From: M30B19 sp041741535
GTDB taxonomy: Bacteria; Planctomycetota; Planctomycetia; Pirellulales; Pirellulaceae
Reading direction: 5' to 3'
Assembly (NCBI GenBank): GCA_041741535.1
Contig: JBGSJV010000121.1
Location: 1-64,000, forward strand
Length of the DNA: 64,000 nt
Part shown: positions 27,867 through 37,057 of the stretch, one piece after another
Numbering within the stretch: the first letter of the stretch is position 1
How the letters are laid out: each line of letters opens with the position of its first letter
The notes under the pieces: generated by a model
What the model saw: the letters and a program-made list of their open reading frames with translations, nothing else
Told to the model about the DNA's origin: nothing
The model's database searches: none
Made by a program: the position numbers and the translations under genes

Positions 27867-28470
27867 GAGCTGGATAACCTCGACGGCCGACCGATGCCCA
27901 GGACATTCAATACACAGCCCGGATGGCCCCTCTGGCCCATGGCAGAAAATGCTTGAAACAAACCAAAAATGCCGTGACGCTCGCACGGATACCGCCGGAC
28001 TATTCACTCAGCTTCGTTTCGCGCCTTCGTTTTTGATTTTGAATCTAACGAAGCGACAAAATTAGGAGCCCGCATTTCTCTTAGTTGCGTTGTCCGAGTA
28101 CTCAATCCGGACCAACACTTAAACGAAACCTCCCAAAACAGGGGACAGTCACTTTGGTAAATTAGGGAAAGTCACCAACGGAGGCCTCTGAAGTATGGGG
28201 ACAGTCACTGGTCAGCGTAACGGTCGCAGGAAGTTCGCGGGGACAGTCACCAGTTCGCACCGGTTGGCGCAGCCGAGGTGGTTTTGCGGGATCAACCCGC
28301 AGGTGACACTCACCACTCGCCTCTCCACCACTCGCCTCACCGCTCGCTCACCCCAGGTCACCCCAGGTGACTGTCACCGCTCGCTCACCGCTCGCTCACC
28401 AATCGCCTCCCCCAAGTGACTGCACGGTGACTGTCACCACTCGCTCCCTCACCACTCGCTCCCAAGGTGA
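27867..28470. repeat. Repeat field downstream of RAYT-like gene
   Basis: After ~270 bp without recognisable content, three or four GGGGACAGTCAC copies occur in the same orientation as upstream (28141, 28197, 28239), with a diverged one near 28164. Then come inverted copies (GTGACTGTCACC near 28366 and 28428) mixed with many degenerate CACCACTCGC / CACCGCTCGCT units from ~28310. The orientation switch gives the field a partly palindromic layout. Confidence 0.8.
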
Positions 28471-28691
28471 ATGCAAGTGGCCGCATTATTTCCACCGATT
28501 GGGTAAATCCCAGAATGTACATTGGGCAAGTTGCCGCTAGAATGCCCTCATCGTTTGATGGTGGCCCCAGAAGTCCCACTTTCGGTCTCCACCGCAACTC
28601 CCCAAAACGACCAAGGGCCCCCCAAGAGCTTTTCCTCGCCAGAGTTGGCTCATTTCTTGTAACCCAATTTAACTCCGTCTGGTTGCCAAGC

Positions 28692-30020
28692 ATGTCCGAT
28701 CGCATTTTCCCTTTGCTTTCGACGATCCATTCGCCGACGCGACTACTGGGTCTTGTTTTGGTGCTCATCTTTACCACCGAGTTCGGCGTCATGCTTTTGC
28801 TGCCGTTCCTGATTCCAAGTATTCTTGACGAAGCCGTACGAGCCGTTTTCGACGCCATCTTGCTTACCACGGTTTGCGCGCCGATCCTCTGGTGGGTCAT
28901 TATCGGACCGCTTCGACGAATTGCAATTCAAGAACATGAACGCAGCGAGACGATCGTCGCCAATGCCAGTGAGGGGATCGTCACGTTTGATACGAATGGA
29001 GTGATTCGTTCAGGAAACCGAGCCCTGGCAAAATTGTTGTTGATCGACCTGCATCAGCTTGTTGGGACCGCCATACAAATCTTGCTGGGGCCGTGGCCAA
29101 AATCGCTCGACGAATTGCCGACCTCATTTCGCATGATCGCGCATCGCTCGGACGGGACACAATTCCCAGTGGAAGTCTCCATCAGTGAATACCCATCCGA
29201 GACTTGTGCGTTGCAAATCGCAATCATCCGAGACCTTACCGACGCTGAAAGATCCGAAGCGGAACGCGTGATGATGGCCCGTGAAACGGAAGCGCTCCGC
29301 GCCCAACAAATGGCCACGTTGGCCCAATTGGCCACGGGAGTCGCCCACGAAATACGCAACCCGCTCACTTCAATCAAAATGTTAATCCAAATCAATCGCG
29401 AGAAATTTTCCGCATCCGGCCTGCCGACCGACGATCTCGAACTGGTCGAACAGGAAATTCGACGGATGGAACGAAGTGTGAACAGCCTGCTGGAATATGC
29501 TCGGCCGGAGATCACCGAACTTACCTCATTTCCGATACAACAAGTCATCCAAAAAGCCGTCCAGCTAATCAAAGGGCGCTGCCATCAACAAAGTGTGGCG
29601 CTAGACGTCGAGTACCCACCTAGTCCACTCATGGTTGTTGGTGATGCCGCACAATTGCAACAGTTGCTCTTGAATCTATCATTAAATGCCCTAGATTCCA
29701 TGCCAGACGGTGGACAATTAAAAATTCAAGCCACGAATTCAATTTCGGAACTGGAGCTTTCCGTTATCGATAGCGGCCATGGAATACGAGCCGACATGAT
29801 GAAGACGTTGTTTGATCCTTTTTCAACAAGTAAAGTAACAGGAGTGGGCCTCGGGTTGGGTATTTGCCGCCGGATTGCCAGTGCTCATGGCGGCTCCATC
29901 GAGGGACATAATCGAACCGAAGGTGGAGCAGAATTTCGACTCACGATGCCGCTGCCCGACACAACTCGGTTGGCAGAGGAAGGCACAGACCGCAACGAGG
30001 ACTCATGCAAACCCTTTTAG
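28692..30020 (+). CDS. NtrB-like sensor histidine kinase with PAS domain
   Basis: The 442-aa product has two N-terminal membrane helices (LLGLVLVLIFTTEFGVMLLLPFL and AILLTTVCAPILWWVIIGPL), a PAS domain (IVANASEGIVTFDTNGVIRS), a HisKA H-box (GVAHEIRNPLTSIKM) and a HATPase domain (N-box NLSLNALDSMPDGG; G-boxes DSGHGI and GVGLGLGICRRI). It autophosphorylates on the H-box His and passes phosphate to the NtrC-type regulator that follows with a 16-base overlap. There is almost no periplasmic loop between the helices, so it may sense a membrane or cytoplasmic signal through PAS. The frame is open 75 codons upstream, but the ATG before the first helix is preferred. Confidence 0.92.
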   Translation: MSDRIFPLLSTIHSPTRLLGLVLVLIFTTEFGVMLLLPFLIPSILDEAVRAVFDAILLTTVCAPILWWVIIGPLRRIAIQEHERSETIVANASEGIVTFDTNGVIRSGNRALAKLLLIDLHQLVGTAIQILLGPWPKSLDELPTSFRMIAHRSDGTQFPVEVSISEYPSETCALQIAIIRDLTDAERSEAERVMMARETEALRAQQMATLAQLATGVAHEIRNPLTSIKMLIQINREKFSASGLPTDDLELVEQEIRRMERSVNSLLEYARPEITELTSFPIQQVIQKAVQLIKGRCHQQSVALDVEYPPSPLMVVGDAAQLQQLLLNLSLNALDSMPDGGQLKIQATNSISELELSVIDSGHGIRADMMKTLFDPFSTSKVTGVGLGLGICRRIASAHGGSIEGHNRTEGGAEFRLTMPLPDTTRLAEEGTDRNEDSCKPF

Positions 30021-31438
30021 TTATTGATGATGAGCCGTCCATCTGCAAGGCTTTCGAACGAGCATTTTCCAGTGAGTCGGTGAACGTACTCACCGCGAAT
30101 AGCGGTGGGCATGGCGAAAGAATATTCCGCGAGAACCGACCCGATGTTGTGGTACTCGATCTGAGCCTGCCCGACGAAAACGGCTTAGAACTGTTCGCTC
30201 GGCTTCGTGAGTTGGACTCACGGGTTCCATTTATCTTCATCACCGGTCACGGGACCGTCCAGTCGGCTATTGAAGCAACTCAACTTGGTGCGTACGACTA
30301 TTTATTCAAACCGTTGGAACTGGACGAAATACGGGTGCTATTGGAAAAGGCATTCAAGCTTAGTCGAATGGTCCGCGTACAACCCGCGTTGGACGCCAGT
30401 GACTCCGAGTCCATGATCAGCGGGGAAGCCATCGTTGGTCGCTGCAACGCGATGAAGGAAGTTTATAAATCCATTGGACGAGTCGCTTCACAGAATTTGA
30501 CCGTCCTTCTGCTGGGCGAAAGTGGGACTGGAAAAGAACTGGTTGCTCAAGCGATCTATCATCATAGCGCACGTTCGCTTGGCCCGTTTCAGGCGATTAA
30601 TTGTGCAGCAATCCCGGACGCGCTGCTTGAAAGCGAAATTTTTGGTCATGAGAAAGGAGCCTTTACGGATGCCCATCGGCAACGGATCGGCAAACTAGAG
30701 CAGGCCGATGGAGGAACCTTGTTCCTAGATGAAGTTGGTGACATGTCGCCAATGACCCAGGCAAAATTGTTACGCGTCTTGCAAGACCGAACGTTCGAGC
30801 GGATCGGGAGCAATACTCCTATTACCGTGGATGTAAGAATCATCGCGGCGACCAATCATGATCTCAAACAACAAGTCTCAGAGGGATTGTTTCGAGCCGA
30901 TCTGTATTTCCGCCTCAGCGTTGTCTCGATTCACCTGCCGCCGCTCCGCGATCGAGATGACGACCTGCGAATTCTGGCTGAATACTTCCTACTCCGATAC
31001 AGCAAGGAATTCGGCAAAGACATTCGGACAATCGCTCCGGAGACGCTGGATGTTCTGCGCTGTTACCATTGGCCTGGCAACGTTCGTGAACTCGAGAGCG
31101 TGATGAAGCAGTCGCTCTTGACGGCACGTGGAAATGTGCTGTTGCCGGATTTTCTACCGTCGCTTGGCGATGGTCTACTGGGCGCTACCGAACTAGGCCC
31201 CCAAAAGCTGTTGTCGGAGCGATTTATTTCGGAGCGTTTGGCTGCAGGAACCGACAATCTTTATGCAGAAGCGATTGCGTTGGCCGAGCGGCAGTTGTTT
31301 CGTCAAGTCCTGACCCACACGGCTGGTAATCAACTCAAGGCCGCCGCCTTACTCGGTATTAGCCGCGTCACGTTGCGAAGCAAACTCAAGCAACTCGGGA
31401 TCGACGCGTTGGACTTCGGTGCCCTCAAACAAAACTAG
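30005..31438 (+). CDS. NtrC-type sigma-54 activator response regulator
   Basis: The 477-aa product has a receiver domain (LLVIDDEPSICKAFER; phospho-Asp in VVVLDLSLPDENG), an AAA+ sigma-54 activation domain (Walker A GESGTGKE; Walker B GGTLFLDEVGD; R-finger region) and a Fis-type HTH (LKAAALLGISRVTLRSKLKQ). The loop that contacts sigma-54 reads GAFTDA rather than GAFTGA, a common natural variant. It overlaps the kinase gene by 16 bases and so is translated with it. It likely switches on a sigma-54 promoter that I could not locate. The convergent metal RND operon is a neighbour but not proven target. Confidence 0.95.
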   Translation: MQTLLVIDDEPSICKAFERAFSSESVNVLTANSGGHGERIFRENRPDVVVLDLSLPDENGLELFARLRELDSRVPFIFITGHGTVQSAIEATQLGAYDYLFKPLELDEIRVLLEKAFKLSRMVRVQPALDASDSESMISGEAIVGRCNAMKEVYKSIGRVASQNLTVLLLGESGTGKELVAQAIYHHSARSLGPFQAINCAAIPDALLESEIFGHEKGAFTDAHRQRIGKLEQADGGTLFLDEVGDMSPMTQAKLLRVLQDRTFERIGSNTPITVDVRIIAATNHDLKQQVSEGLFRADLYFRLSVVSIHLPPLRDRDDDLRILAEYFLLRYSKEFGKDIRTIAPETLDVLRCYHWPGNVRELESVMKQSLLTARGNVLLPDFLPSLGDGLLGATELGPQKLLSERFISERLAAGTDNLYAEAIALAERQLFRQVLTHTAGNQLKAAALLGISRVTLRSKLKQLGIDALDFGALKQN

Positions 31439-31513
31439 TGGGCTATTTACAACACGACCCGCATGGTGACTACATGCGCGACCATGCCGCCGCGGCGCGA
31501 GCCAACAATCGTG

Positions 31514-34500
31514 CTAGGTAAGAGTCGGATCATGGTCATCGATCGGAGCCAACTCGACATCTTTTAGTCCACGAGCGAACCATGGATAAATGGTGGGGAC
31601 GACCAAAGATGTCAGTAGTGTCGATGTAATCAAGCCACCAATCACGACGGTCGCAAGTGGGCGTTGCATCTCGGCCCCATCACTCGTTGAGATGGCCATT
31701 GGCAAAAACCCGAGACTCGCGACCAGGGCCGTCATCAACACAGGGCGCAGCCGCACCATTGCAGTGTCGTAACTGACGTCTCGCAACGGCATTCCAGATT
31801 TTCGCGAGTGCTCGGCGGCACTAACCCAGACCAATCCGTTCAAAACGGCCACGCCAAACAGGGCGATAAACCCCACACCAGCGGAGATACTAAACGGCAT
31901 ACCACGAAAGTAAAGCGCCATGATCCCACCCGAAGCGGCCATCGGTACCGCCAAAAAAATCAGCGTCGCCAAACGCAACGAGCGGAGACTGGTGTGCAGG
32001 AGCAACATGATAATGATCAATACGATGGGAGTGATGATCAACAGACGGAGACTCGCCGATTGCAGATTCTCAAAGTCTCCTCCCCAGCGAACCTCATAGC
32101 CAGGTCCAAAGTCAATCTTCTCATCGACAGCCTGCTGAGCTTCCGCCACGAAACTGGCGACGTCCCGCCCACGAACATTCGCCGAGACAAAGGTTCGTCG
32201 GCGATTCCCTTCGTGCTCGATCGAGGGCGGCGTTTCTTCGAGTCGAATGTCTGCTAATTCCTTCAAGGGCACTGCATTGCCATTGGAGTCGGCAACCGGA
32301 ACTTGCTCCAACAGAGTTAGATTCTCGCGCCATTGGGTCGGCACTCGAACCATGATTGGGAATCGAGCGCGGCCTTCGAAAATTTGTCCAACTTCGTGCC
32401 CCCCGAGAGCGGAGACGACGTTCAAGACCGCTTGCGCGTCGATGCCGTACTGGGCCAGACTGTCAGGTTTGCATTTGATTGTCAGAGTTGACAAGTTTGC
32501 TTGGTAGTCGGCCTTGACGTCCGCAGCGCCCGGAATACCACGCAGGATGGACTCGATTTCCTTGCCTTTTTGCGCCAGAATTTCAATGTCGTCGCCATAC
32601 AGCAACACGGCGACGTCCGCTTTGACTCCGGCAACAAGTTCGTCCACTCGCATTTCGATCGGCTGGGTGAATCCGAAAGCAACCCCCGGAACCGCTGCGT
32701 TGAGTTCGGCTGACATTTCCTCAATCAAATCGTTACGTGTTTTGGGAGTCGGCCAATCATGAACAGGCTTCAGCAACACCCAGACGTCTGTTTGGTGAAC
32801 GCCCATGACGTCATTCGCGATCTCGGGTCGGCCCGTTTTGGAAAATACGGTTTTGACCTCCGGGTACTTCTTCAAAACGGTCTCGATTTGGGTCGACATC
32901 TCAATCGATCCCTCAAGCGTCGCACTCGGCAGCCGTAGAGCTTCGACCAACAAGTCGCCTTCTTCCAAGCGAGGCATGAACTCAGCCCCCAATCGACCGG
33001 CCATGGGCACACTGACTGCAAAGACGGTCAAGGCAATCGCGATCGTGACAAAGGGATGCTTGATAGCGCGCCCCACGAGCGGCTCGTAGACAAATTTTAC
33101 GACTCGAACCAAAAATACTTCGTCTTCACTCATCCTTTTTGGTAACACCAGTGAAGCCATTACGGGAATGAACGAAAGCGATAGAATCATGGAGCCAGCT
33201 AAGGCAAACAACACCGTCAGAGCCATCGGTCGGAACAGCTTTCCTTCGGTCCCTTCGAGCAACAAGATGGGAAGAAACACAACCGCAATAATCAAAACTC
33301 CGAATATCGAAGGCTTGAGCACTTCGACCGCGGAGTCTCGAATGGTGCTCTCATGTCGTGCGTTTCCGTTGTTGTGGGACAAGCGCCGAATACAGTTTTC
33401 AACCAAAATGACGCTACTGTCCACGATCAAGCCAAAGTCGATCGCACCGAGACTCATGAGGCTGGCGGTAACCCCGGTAAAGGCCATAACGTTCGCTGCG
33501 AACAACATCGACAAGGGGATCGCTAACGCGACAATAATGCCCGCACGTAAGTTGCCCAACATCAACAACAGAACCACGATGACCAACATGCCTCCTTCGG
33601 TTAAGTTGGTCAGCACCGTGCTTAAAGTTCGTCCGATCAGAGCAGCTCGATCGTAGGTGACTTCCAGACGAACGCCTTGGGGCAAAGTCAGCTCGATCTC
33701 TTTCAGCCGAGCCTTGGCCGACTCGACGACTTCGCGAGAGTTCTCTCCAATCAACATCATCACCAAGCCGGTGACCACTTCGCCTCGGCCATCACGAGTA
33801 ACCGCCCCTTGCCGAGTCATCGGTTCCACCGTGACGCTCGCGATATCCTGCAACAGGATTGGATTTCCGCCTAATTCGCGGCGAATCACAATATTCTCGA
33901 TATCCGCAATGTTCTCCAACAAAGAGACACCGCGAATAAAGCGTTGTTCCCCATGGTGAATGACGTACCCACCGCCGGTCGTGCTATTGTTCGCTTCTAA
34001 TCTTTCGAACAATAGCTCCATCGAGATCCCATAGCTGGCCATGCGGTCAGGCATCGGTTGTACTTCAAATGTCTTGTAATAACCGCCGTGAGTGTTGATC
34101 TCGGTCACGCCGTTTACTTGTCTCAGTTTTGGAGACACTTCCCACTCCAACATCGTACGCAGTTCCATTGGCGAATGGCGATCGCTACGAACTTCGAACT
34201 GCAAGATCTCCCCCAAGGCCGTCGTCAATGGACCTAATTTCGGAACGCCATATCCCTGGGGGATGTCGGCGCTGGCGTCGGCCAAACGTTCCGCGACCAA
34301 TTGCCGAGCTAGGTAAATATCGCTCCGCTCTTCAAACACAACCGTCACCACGGAAATTCCAAACTTGGAAACGCTACGCAGCTCCTCGACATTGGGTAGG
34401 CCGCTCATTGAATTTTCGATGGGATACGTGACGTACCGTTCGACTTCTATGGGCGACAATGAGCCCGCATCGGTCACAACTTGGACCTGTACATTGGTCA

Positions 34501-34624
34501 TATCGGGGACAGCGTCAATTGGCAAATTCAATGCCGCGTAGAAGCCGGCACCCGCCATCAGTAGCGTCAAGATGACGACCAAACCACGGTTGATCAGAGA
34601 AAGTTCAATAATCCGAGTAAGCAT
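31514..34624 (-). CDS. Heavy-metal efflux RND permease (CusA/CzcA-like)
   Basis: The 1036-aa product is an inner-membrane proton-driven RND pump of the HME subgroup. Marks include NLPIDAVPDMTNVQVQV near the N-terminus, GAIDFGLIVDSSVILVENC in helix 4 (charged proton-relay Asp), and GVAVLNGLVWVSAAE in helix 11. Length is normal. The metal cannot be read securely, but Glu/Asp-rich relay residues fit the CzcA/CusA group (Zn, Co, Cd, Cu, Ag). It lies downstream of the adaptor gene with a ~100-bp gap. No TolC-like outer-membrane channel gene is in the window. Confidence 0.95.
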   Translation of the reverse strand: MLTRIIELSLINRGLVVILTLLMAGAGFYAALNLPIDAVPDMTNVQVQVVTDAGSLSPIEVERYVTYPIENSMSGLPNVEELRSVSKFGISVVTVVFEERSDIYLARQLVAERLADASADIPQGYGVPKLGPLTTALGEILQFEVRSDRHSPMELRTMLEWEVSPKLRQVNGVTEINTHGGYYKTFEVQPMPDRMASYGISMELLFERLEANNSTTGGGYVIHHGEQRFIRGVSLLENIADIENIVIRRELGGNPILLQDIASVTVEPMTRQGAVTRDGRGEVVTGLVMMLIGENSREVVESAKARLKEIELTLPQGVRLEVTYDRAALIGRTLSTVLTNLTEGGMLVIVVLLLMLGNLRAGIIVALAIPLSMLFAANVMAFTGVTASLMSLGAIDFGLIVDSSVILVENCIRRLSHNNGNARHESTIRDSAVEVLKPSIFGVLIIAVVFLPILLLEGTEGKLFRPMALTVLFALAGSMILSLSFIPVMASLVLPKRMSEDEVFLVRVVKFVYEPLVGRAIKHPFVTIAIALTVFAVSVPMAGRLGAEFMPRLEEGDLLVEALRLPSATLEGSIEMSTQIETVLKKYPEVKTVFSKTGRPEIANDVMGVHQTDVWVLLKPVHDWPTPKTRNDLIEEMSAELNAAVPGVAFGFTQPIEMRVDELVAGVKADVAVLLYGDDIEILAQKGKEIESILRGIPGAADVKADYQANLSTLTIKCKPDSLAQYGIDAQAVLNVVSALGGHEVGQIFEGRARFPIMVRVPTQWRENLTLLEQVPVADSNGNAVPLKELADIRLEETPPSIEHEGNRRRTFVSANVRGRDVASFVAEAQQAVDEKIDFGPGYEVRWGGDFENLQSASLRLLIITPIVLIIIMLLLHTSLRSLRLATLIFLAVPMAASGGIMALYFRGMPFSISAGVGFIALFGVAVLNGLVWVSAAEHSRKSGMPLRDVSYDTAMVRLRPVLMTALVASLGFLPMAISTSDGAEMQRPLATVVIGGLITSTLLTSLVVPTIYPWFARGLKDVELAPIDDHDPTLT

Positions 34625-34727
34625 CGAAGAAGATTCCGAGTTGCCGTGAATGAGTGGCGTGGTGAGTTGGAACGTTGTGGTGAGGACTCACGAGTTGTGA
34701 ATTGGATCTGGGGCAAACGACACGTGG

Positions 34728-36248
34728 TCAATCACCTTCACCCTGCAAAAGATACTCGGACTTGAGGAGAAACGCTCCATCACGCACGACCATTTGTCCC
34801 GCCTCGAGTCCCGACGTGATTTCAATCCAATCGTCCAATACTTGCCCAGTCGAAACATCGACCTTCTTGAACTTCCCTTCCTGCATGTCGACAAAGACAA
34901 ACTGTCGGTTCTCGTGTTGCAAGACCGAATCGGCTTTTACGGAGAGGGCATTTCGCTTCTCGCCAATCGGAACGGTGACGCGCACAAACATTCCCGGTCG
35001 CAGCAATCCTGCAGCATTTTCGATTAGGGCGACCAGGGGTATGGCGTTGGTGTCCGCTTGGACCTCGCGACCGAAGTAGCGAACCTGCGCTGGGAAATCG
35101 CGGTTACCTAACGCGGGGACTTTGACAGTTACTTCGGATCCTGTCTCAATAGCAATCGCCGCCCAATCGCTCTCGCGGATATCCGCTTCGACAAAAAGGG
35201 ACTCGGTGTTGGCTAAGACGACCAAGGTATCACCGCGCATCAACCGCTCGTTCTTGGCGTAACTTTGGGATTCGACGGTCCCGGCAAATGGTGCTCGAAC
35301 TTCAAGTCGCGAAAGTGATTCATCATCGTCCAGCCCATTTAAACTTCGATCGACCGCCTCATGTCCCAAAAGCGCTTCCAAGGATTGCCACGCCAGATTC
35401 AATTGTCGCTCGGCCTCGGACACTGCAGCTTCGGCCTTCATTTCCGCTTGCTTTAACGCAAACGCCGCTTGATCGCGTGCGGTTCGGAATTCGGTTTCCG
35501 CAACCTGCCGTTCGGTCTCTCGTTCACGAACCAATCGCCCCGCGACCGCACCGGACTCAACCAAGGGGCGCACGTTGGTGATCAACTCATCGGCCAGGGA
35601 CATCTTCGCGTAGGCGTTTAGAACTTCCTGTCGATAACTCCCAAGCGCTAGATTCTCTAATGAAGCCTCGATTTCACTGGCTGGCAAGGATTGATCCAAC
35701 ATGGCGGAAAATCTCGCGAAGTTCTCCGTCAATGTTCGTTCTCGCTCGGAAACCTGTTGCGCTAGAGCCAATTCCCGTGAACACTTGAGTATCTCCGCTC
35801 GAGCTTGTCCAACTTCCGGACTACGCAGCACAGCCAACAGGCTCCCAGCTGCAACGTGCTGGCCCGGCGTGACCAGCAGTTCCGACAAAATGCCGTCCAT
35901 GGGGGCCTTGATGTTTACATGTTTCGTTTGGTCATATCGCAATCGTCCGGGAACGACATGAAAATGTTGGATCGCGCGAGATTCGACCGGCGAACTGGAA
36001 AAATTTCCTGAACGAAGTTTGCCCTCGGGCAGTTCCAAGACATCGGTCGGCGAGGATTCGACTTCCGTCGATGCGTCCTCAGTGTGAGAGCCTTCATTGA
36101 TGTAATGAATAAGCAACCAGCCACCGCCAATGGTTGCCAACACCAAGAAGGTTGGCAACCTTTTCAAGAGCTCATGCACGATGGTCGGCTTTTTCTCAAA
36201 ATTCTGCGGCATCGCAGATTCCGAAGCATTGGCAGGGTTTTCGGTCAT
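34728..36248 (-). CDS. RND periplasmic adaptor (HlyD/CusB-like)
   Basis: The 506-aa product has an N-terminal membrane anchor (FLVLATIGGGWLLIHYI), a lipoyl half (DGILSELLVTPGQHVAAGSL), a long coiled-coil hairpin (~residues 170-300, rich in Glu/Arg/Ala) and the second lipoyl half with beta-barrel (LEVRAPFAGTVESQSYAKNE; VRDGAFLLKSEYLLQ). It links the RND pump to an outer-membrane channel. It is the first gene of the operon. No Met-rich or His-rich metal-binding N-terminus is visible, unlike CusB or CzcB. Confidence 0.93.
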   Translation of the reverse strand: MTENPANASESAMPQNFEKKPTIVHELLKRLPTFLVLATIGGGWLLIHYINEGSHTEDASTEVESSPTDVLELPEGKLRSGNFSSSPVESRAIQHFHVVPGRLRYDQTKHVNIKAPMDGILSELLVTPGQHVAAGSLLAVLRSPEVGQARAEILKCSRELALAQQVSERERTLTENFARFSAMLDQSLPASEIEASLENLALGSYRQEVLNAYAKMSLADELITNVRPLVESGAVAGRLVRERETERQVAETEFRTARDQAAFALKQAEMKAEAAVSEAERQLNLAWQSLEALLGHEAVDRSLNGLDDDESLSRLEVRAPFAGTVESQSYAKNERLMRGDTLVVLANTESLFVEADIRESDWAAIAIETGSEVTVKVPALGNRDFPAQVRYFGREVQADTNAIPLVALIENAAGLLRPGMFVRVTVPIGEKRNALSVKADSVLQHENRQFVFVDMQEGKFKKVDVSTGQVLDDWIEITSGLEAGQMVVRDGAFLLKSEYLLQGEGD

Positions 36249-36269
36249 ATTTCGTATTCTTTGCTGGAT

Positions 36270-36381
36270 TTAGGCTCTGCCCCAAAGGCGTCTGACACTT
36301 TCGAGGGCCTGCAATAATTTCGGACAACAAGGCATGACCGGAGAGGGTCAGAACGGCCAGCCCCGTTTTGGGACAGAGCCT
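36270..36381. repeat. AGGCTCTG...CAGAGCCT palindrome-ended element
   Basis: A ~112-bp unit has near-matching 15-base inverted ends (AGGCTCTGCCCCAAA and TTTTGGGACAGAGCCT) and a core with CGGAGAGGGTCAGAACGGCC. It abuts the CTAG element immediately to its right, and the last bases (AGAGCCTAG) are also seen left of the third CTAG-element copy. A diverged relative lies near 3.4 kb. Confidence 0.75.
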
Positions 36382-36525
36382 AGTGCTATGTCAAAGTCAA
36401 ATTTTGGGGTCGGGTCTGGTAAAGGTGTCAGGAGTCAATTGCCGGAACGGCCCATCGGGTGCTTTGCACAATTGACTCCTGACACCTTTACCAGACCCTA
36501 AGTATTGGATTTGACAAAGCACTAG
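36380..36525. repeat. MITE-like palindromic element, copy 2 of 3
   Basis: 146 bp with CTAGTGCTATGTCA at the left and TGACAAAGCACTAG at the right. The inner 23-base arms and core match copy 1 in the same orientation. One arm base differs (CTATG for CTTTG). Confidence 0.85.
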
Positions 36526-37057
36526 TCTGAAATCGCCAGAACCAAACTCCAGGATGCAAACATCGTGCCACTGGGGGTTACGTTTCTTACCAGACGCCTT
36601 GAGGTGTAGAGGCGATGTTAGGTTGAAGAATCGTCGACAGGGGAACCGAGCTTGTGAATTCGGAGATGGTTGTGCGAGCGGACGATCGTGGGAGTTCTCT
36701 TCGGTTCAATAGGTACTTGTCCCCCCAAACGGACGAGAGCATAGGGTACTTGCTCATGGAGTTCGTTCGTATTCACGCGACGCGCCGCCCTTACCCAGAG
36801 CCTGAAGCGGCTTTCTGTACACTTTGTTTTCTCTCCACTGGACAAAAACTATCCACCGCTGACTGTAGCGGTGGCTTTTGTTGGTTTGGCACCGAGCGAG
36901 ATTGTCCCGCCAGCCTCGGTTGGTCGCCGTCGCAGCAACTGAAAAACTTCGACTTGTGGAATATCTCGCTGGAAAGTATCGTTCGCGCAACCTGTTTAGG
37001 ACTCCAGCAACGAGTGGCCTCTTGCAAGCAGAGCAGTGTCGCGAAAAGCAATTGCCA
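36526..37057. other. Gene-free stretch before PAP2 gene
   Basis: Open frames exist on both strands but show no family resemblance or codon pattern I trust. The only clear structure is the terminator-like hairpin at 36853. The PAP2 reading frame itself is open through the last part of this stretch, but the chosen start gives the lipoprotein signal. Confidence 0.5.
36853..36882 (+). terminator. Orphan terminator-like hairpin
   Basis: An 8-bp perfect stem (CCACCGCT / AGCGGTGG, 6-base loop) is followed on the plus strand by CTTTTGTT. No protein gene reads into it from the left. On the minus strand the stem is followed by ATAGTTTTTG, so it might also serve that side. Confidence 0.6.

Noticed and set aside
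27732..28007. Minus-strand frame overlapping the end of the RAYT-like gene
   Set aside because: Mostly antisense to the transposase C-terminus with no ribosome site.
25974..28470. CRISPR array made of GGGGACAGTCAC repeats
   Set aside because: Units are only 12 bases, spacing is irregular, orientation changes downstream and no cas gene is present.
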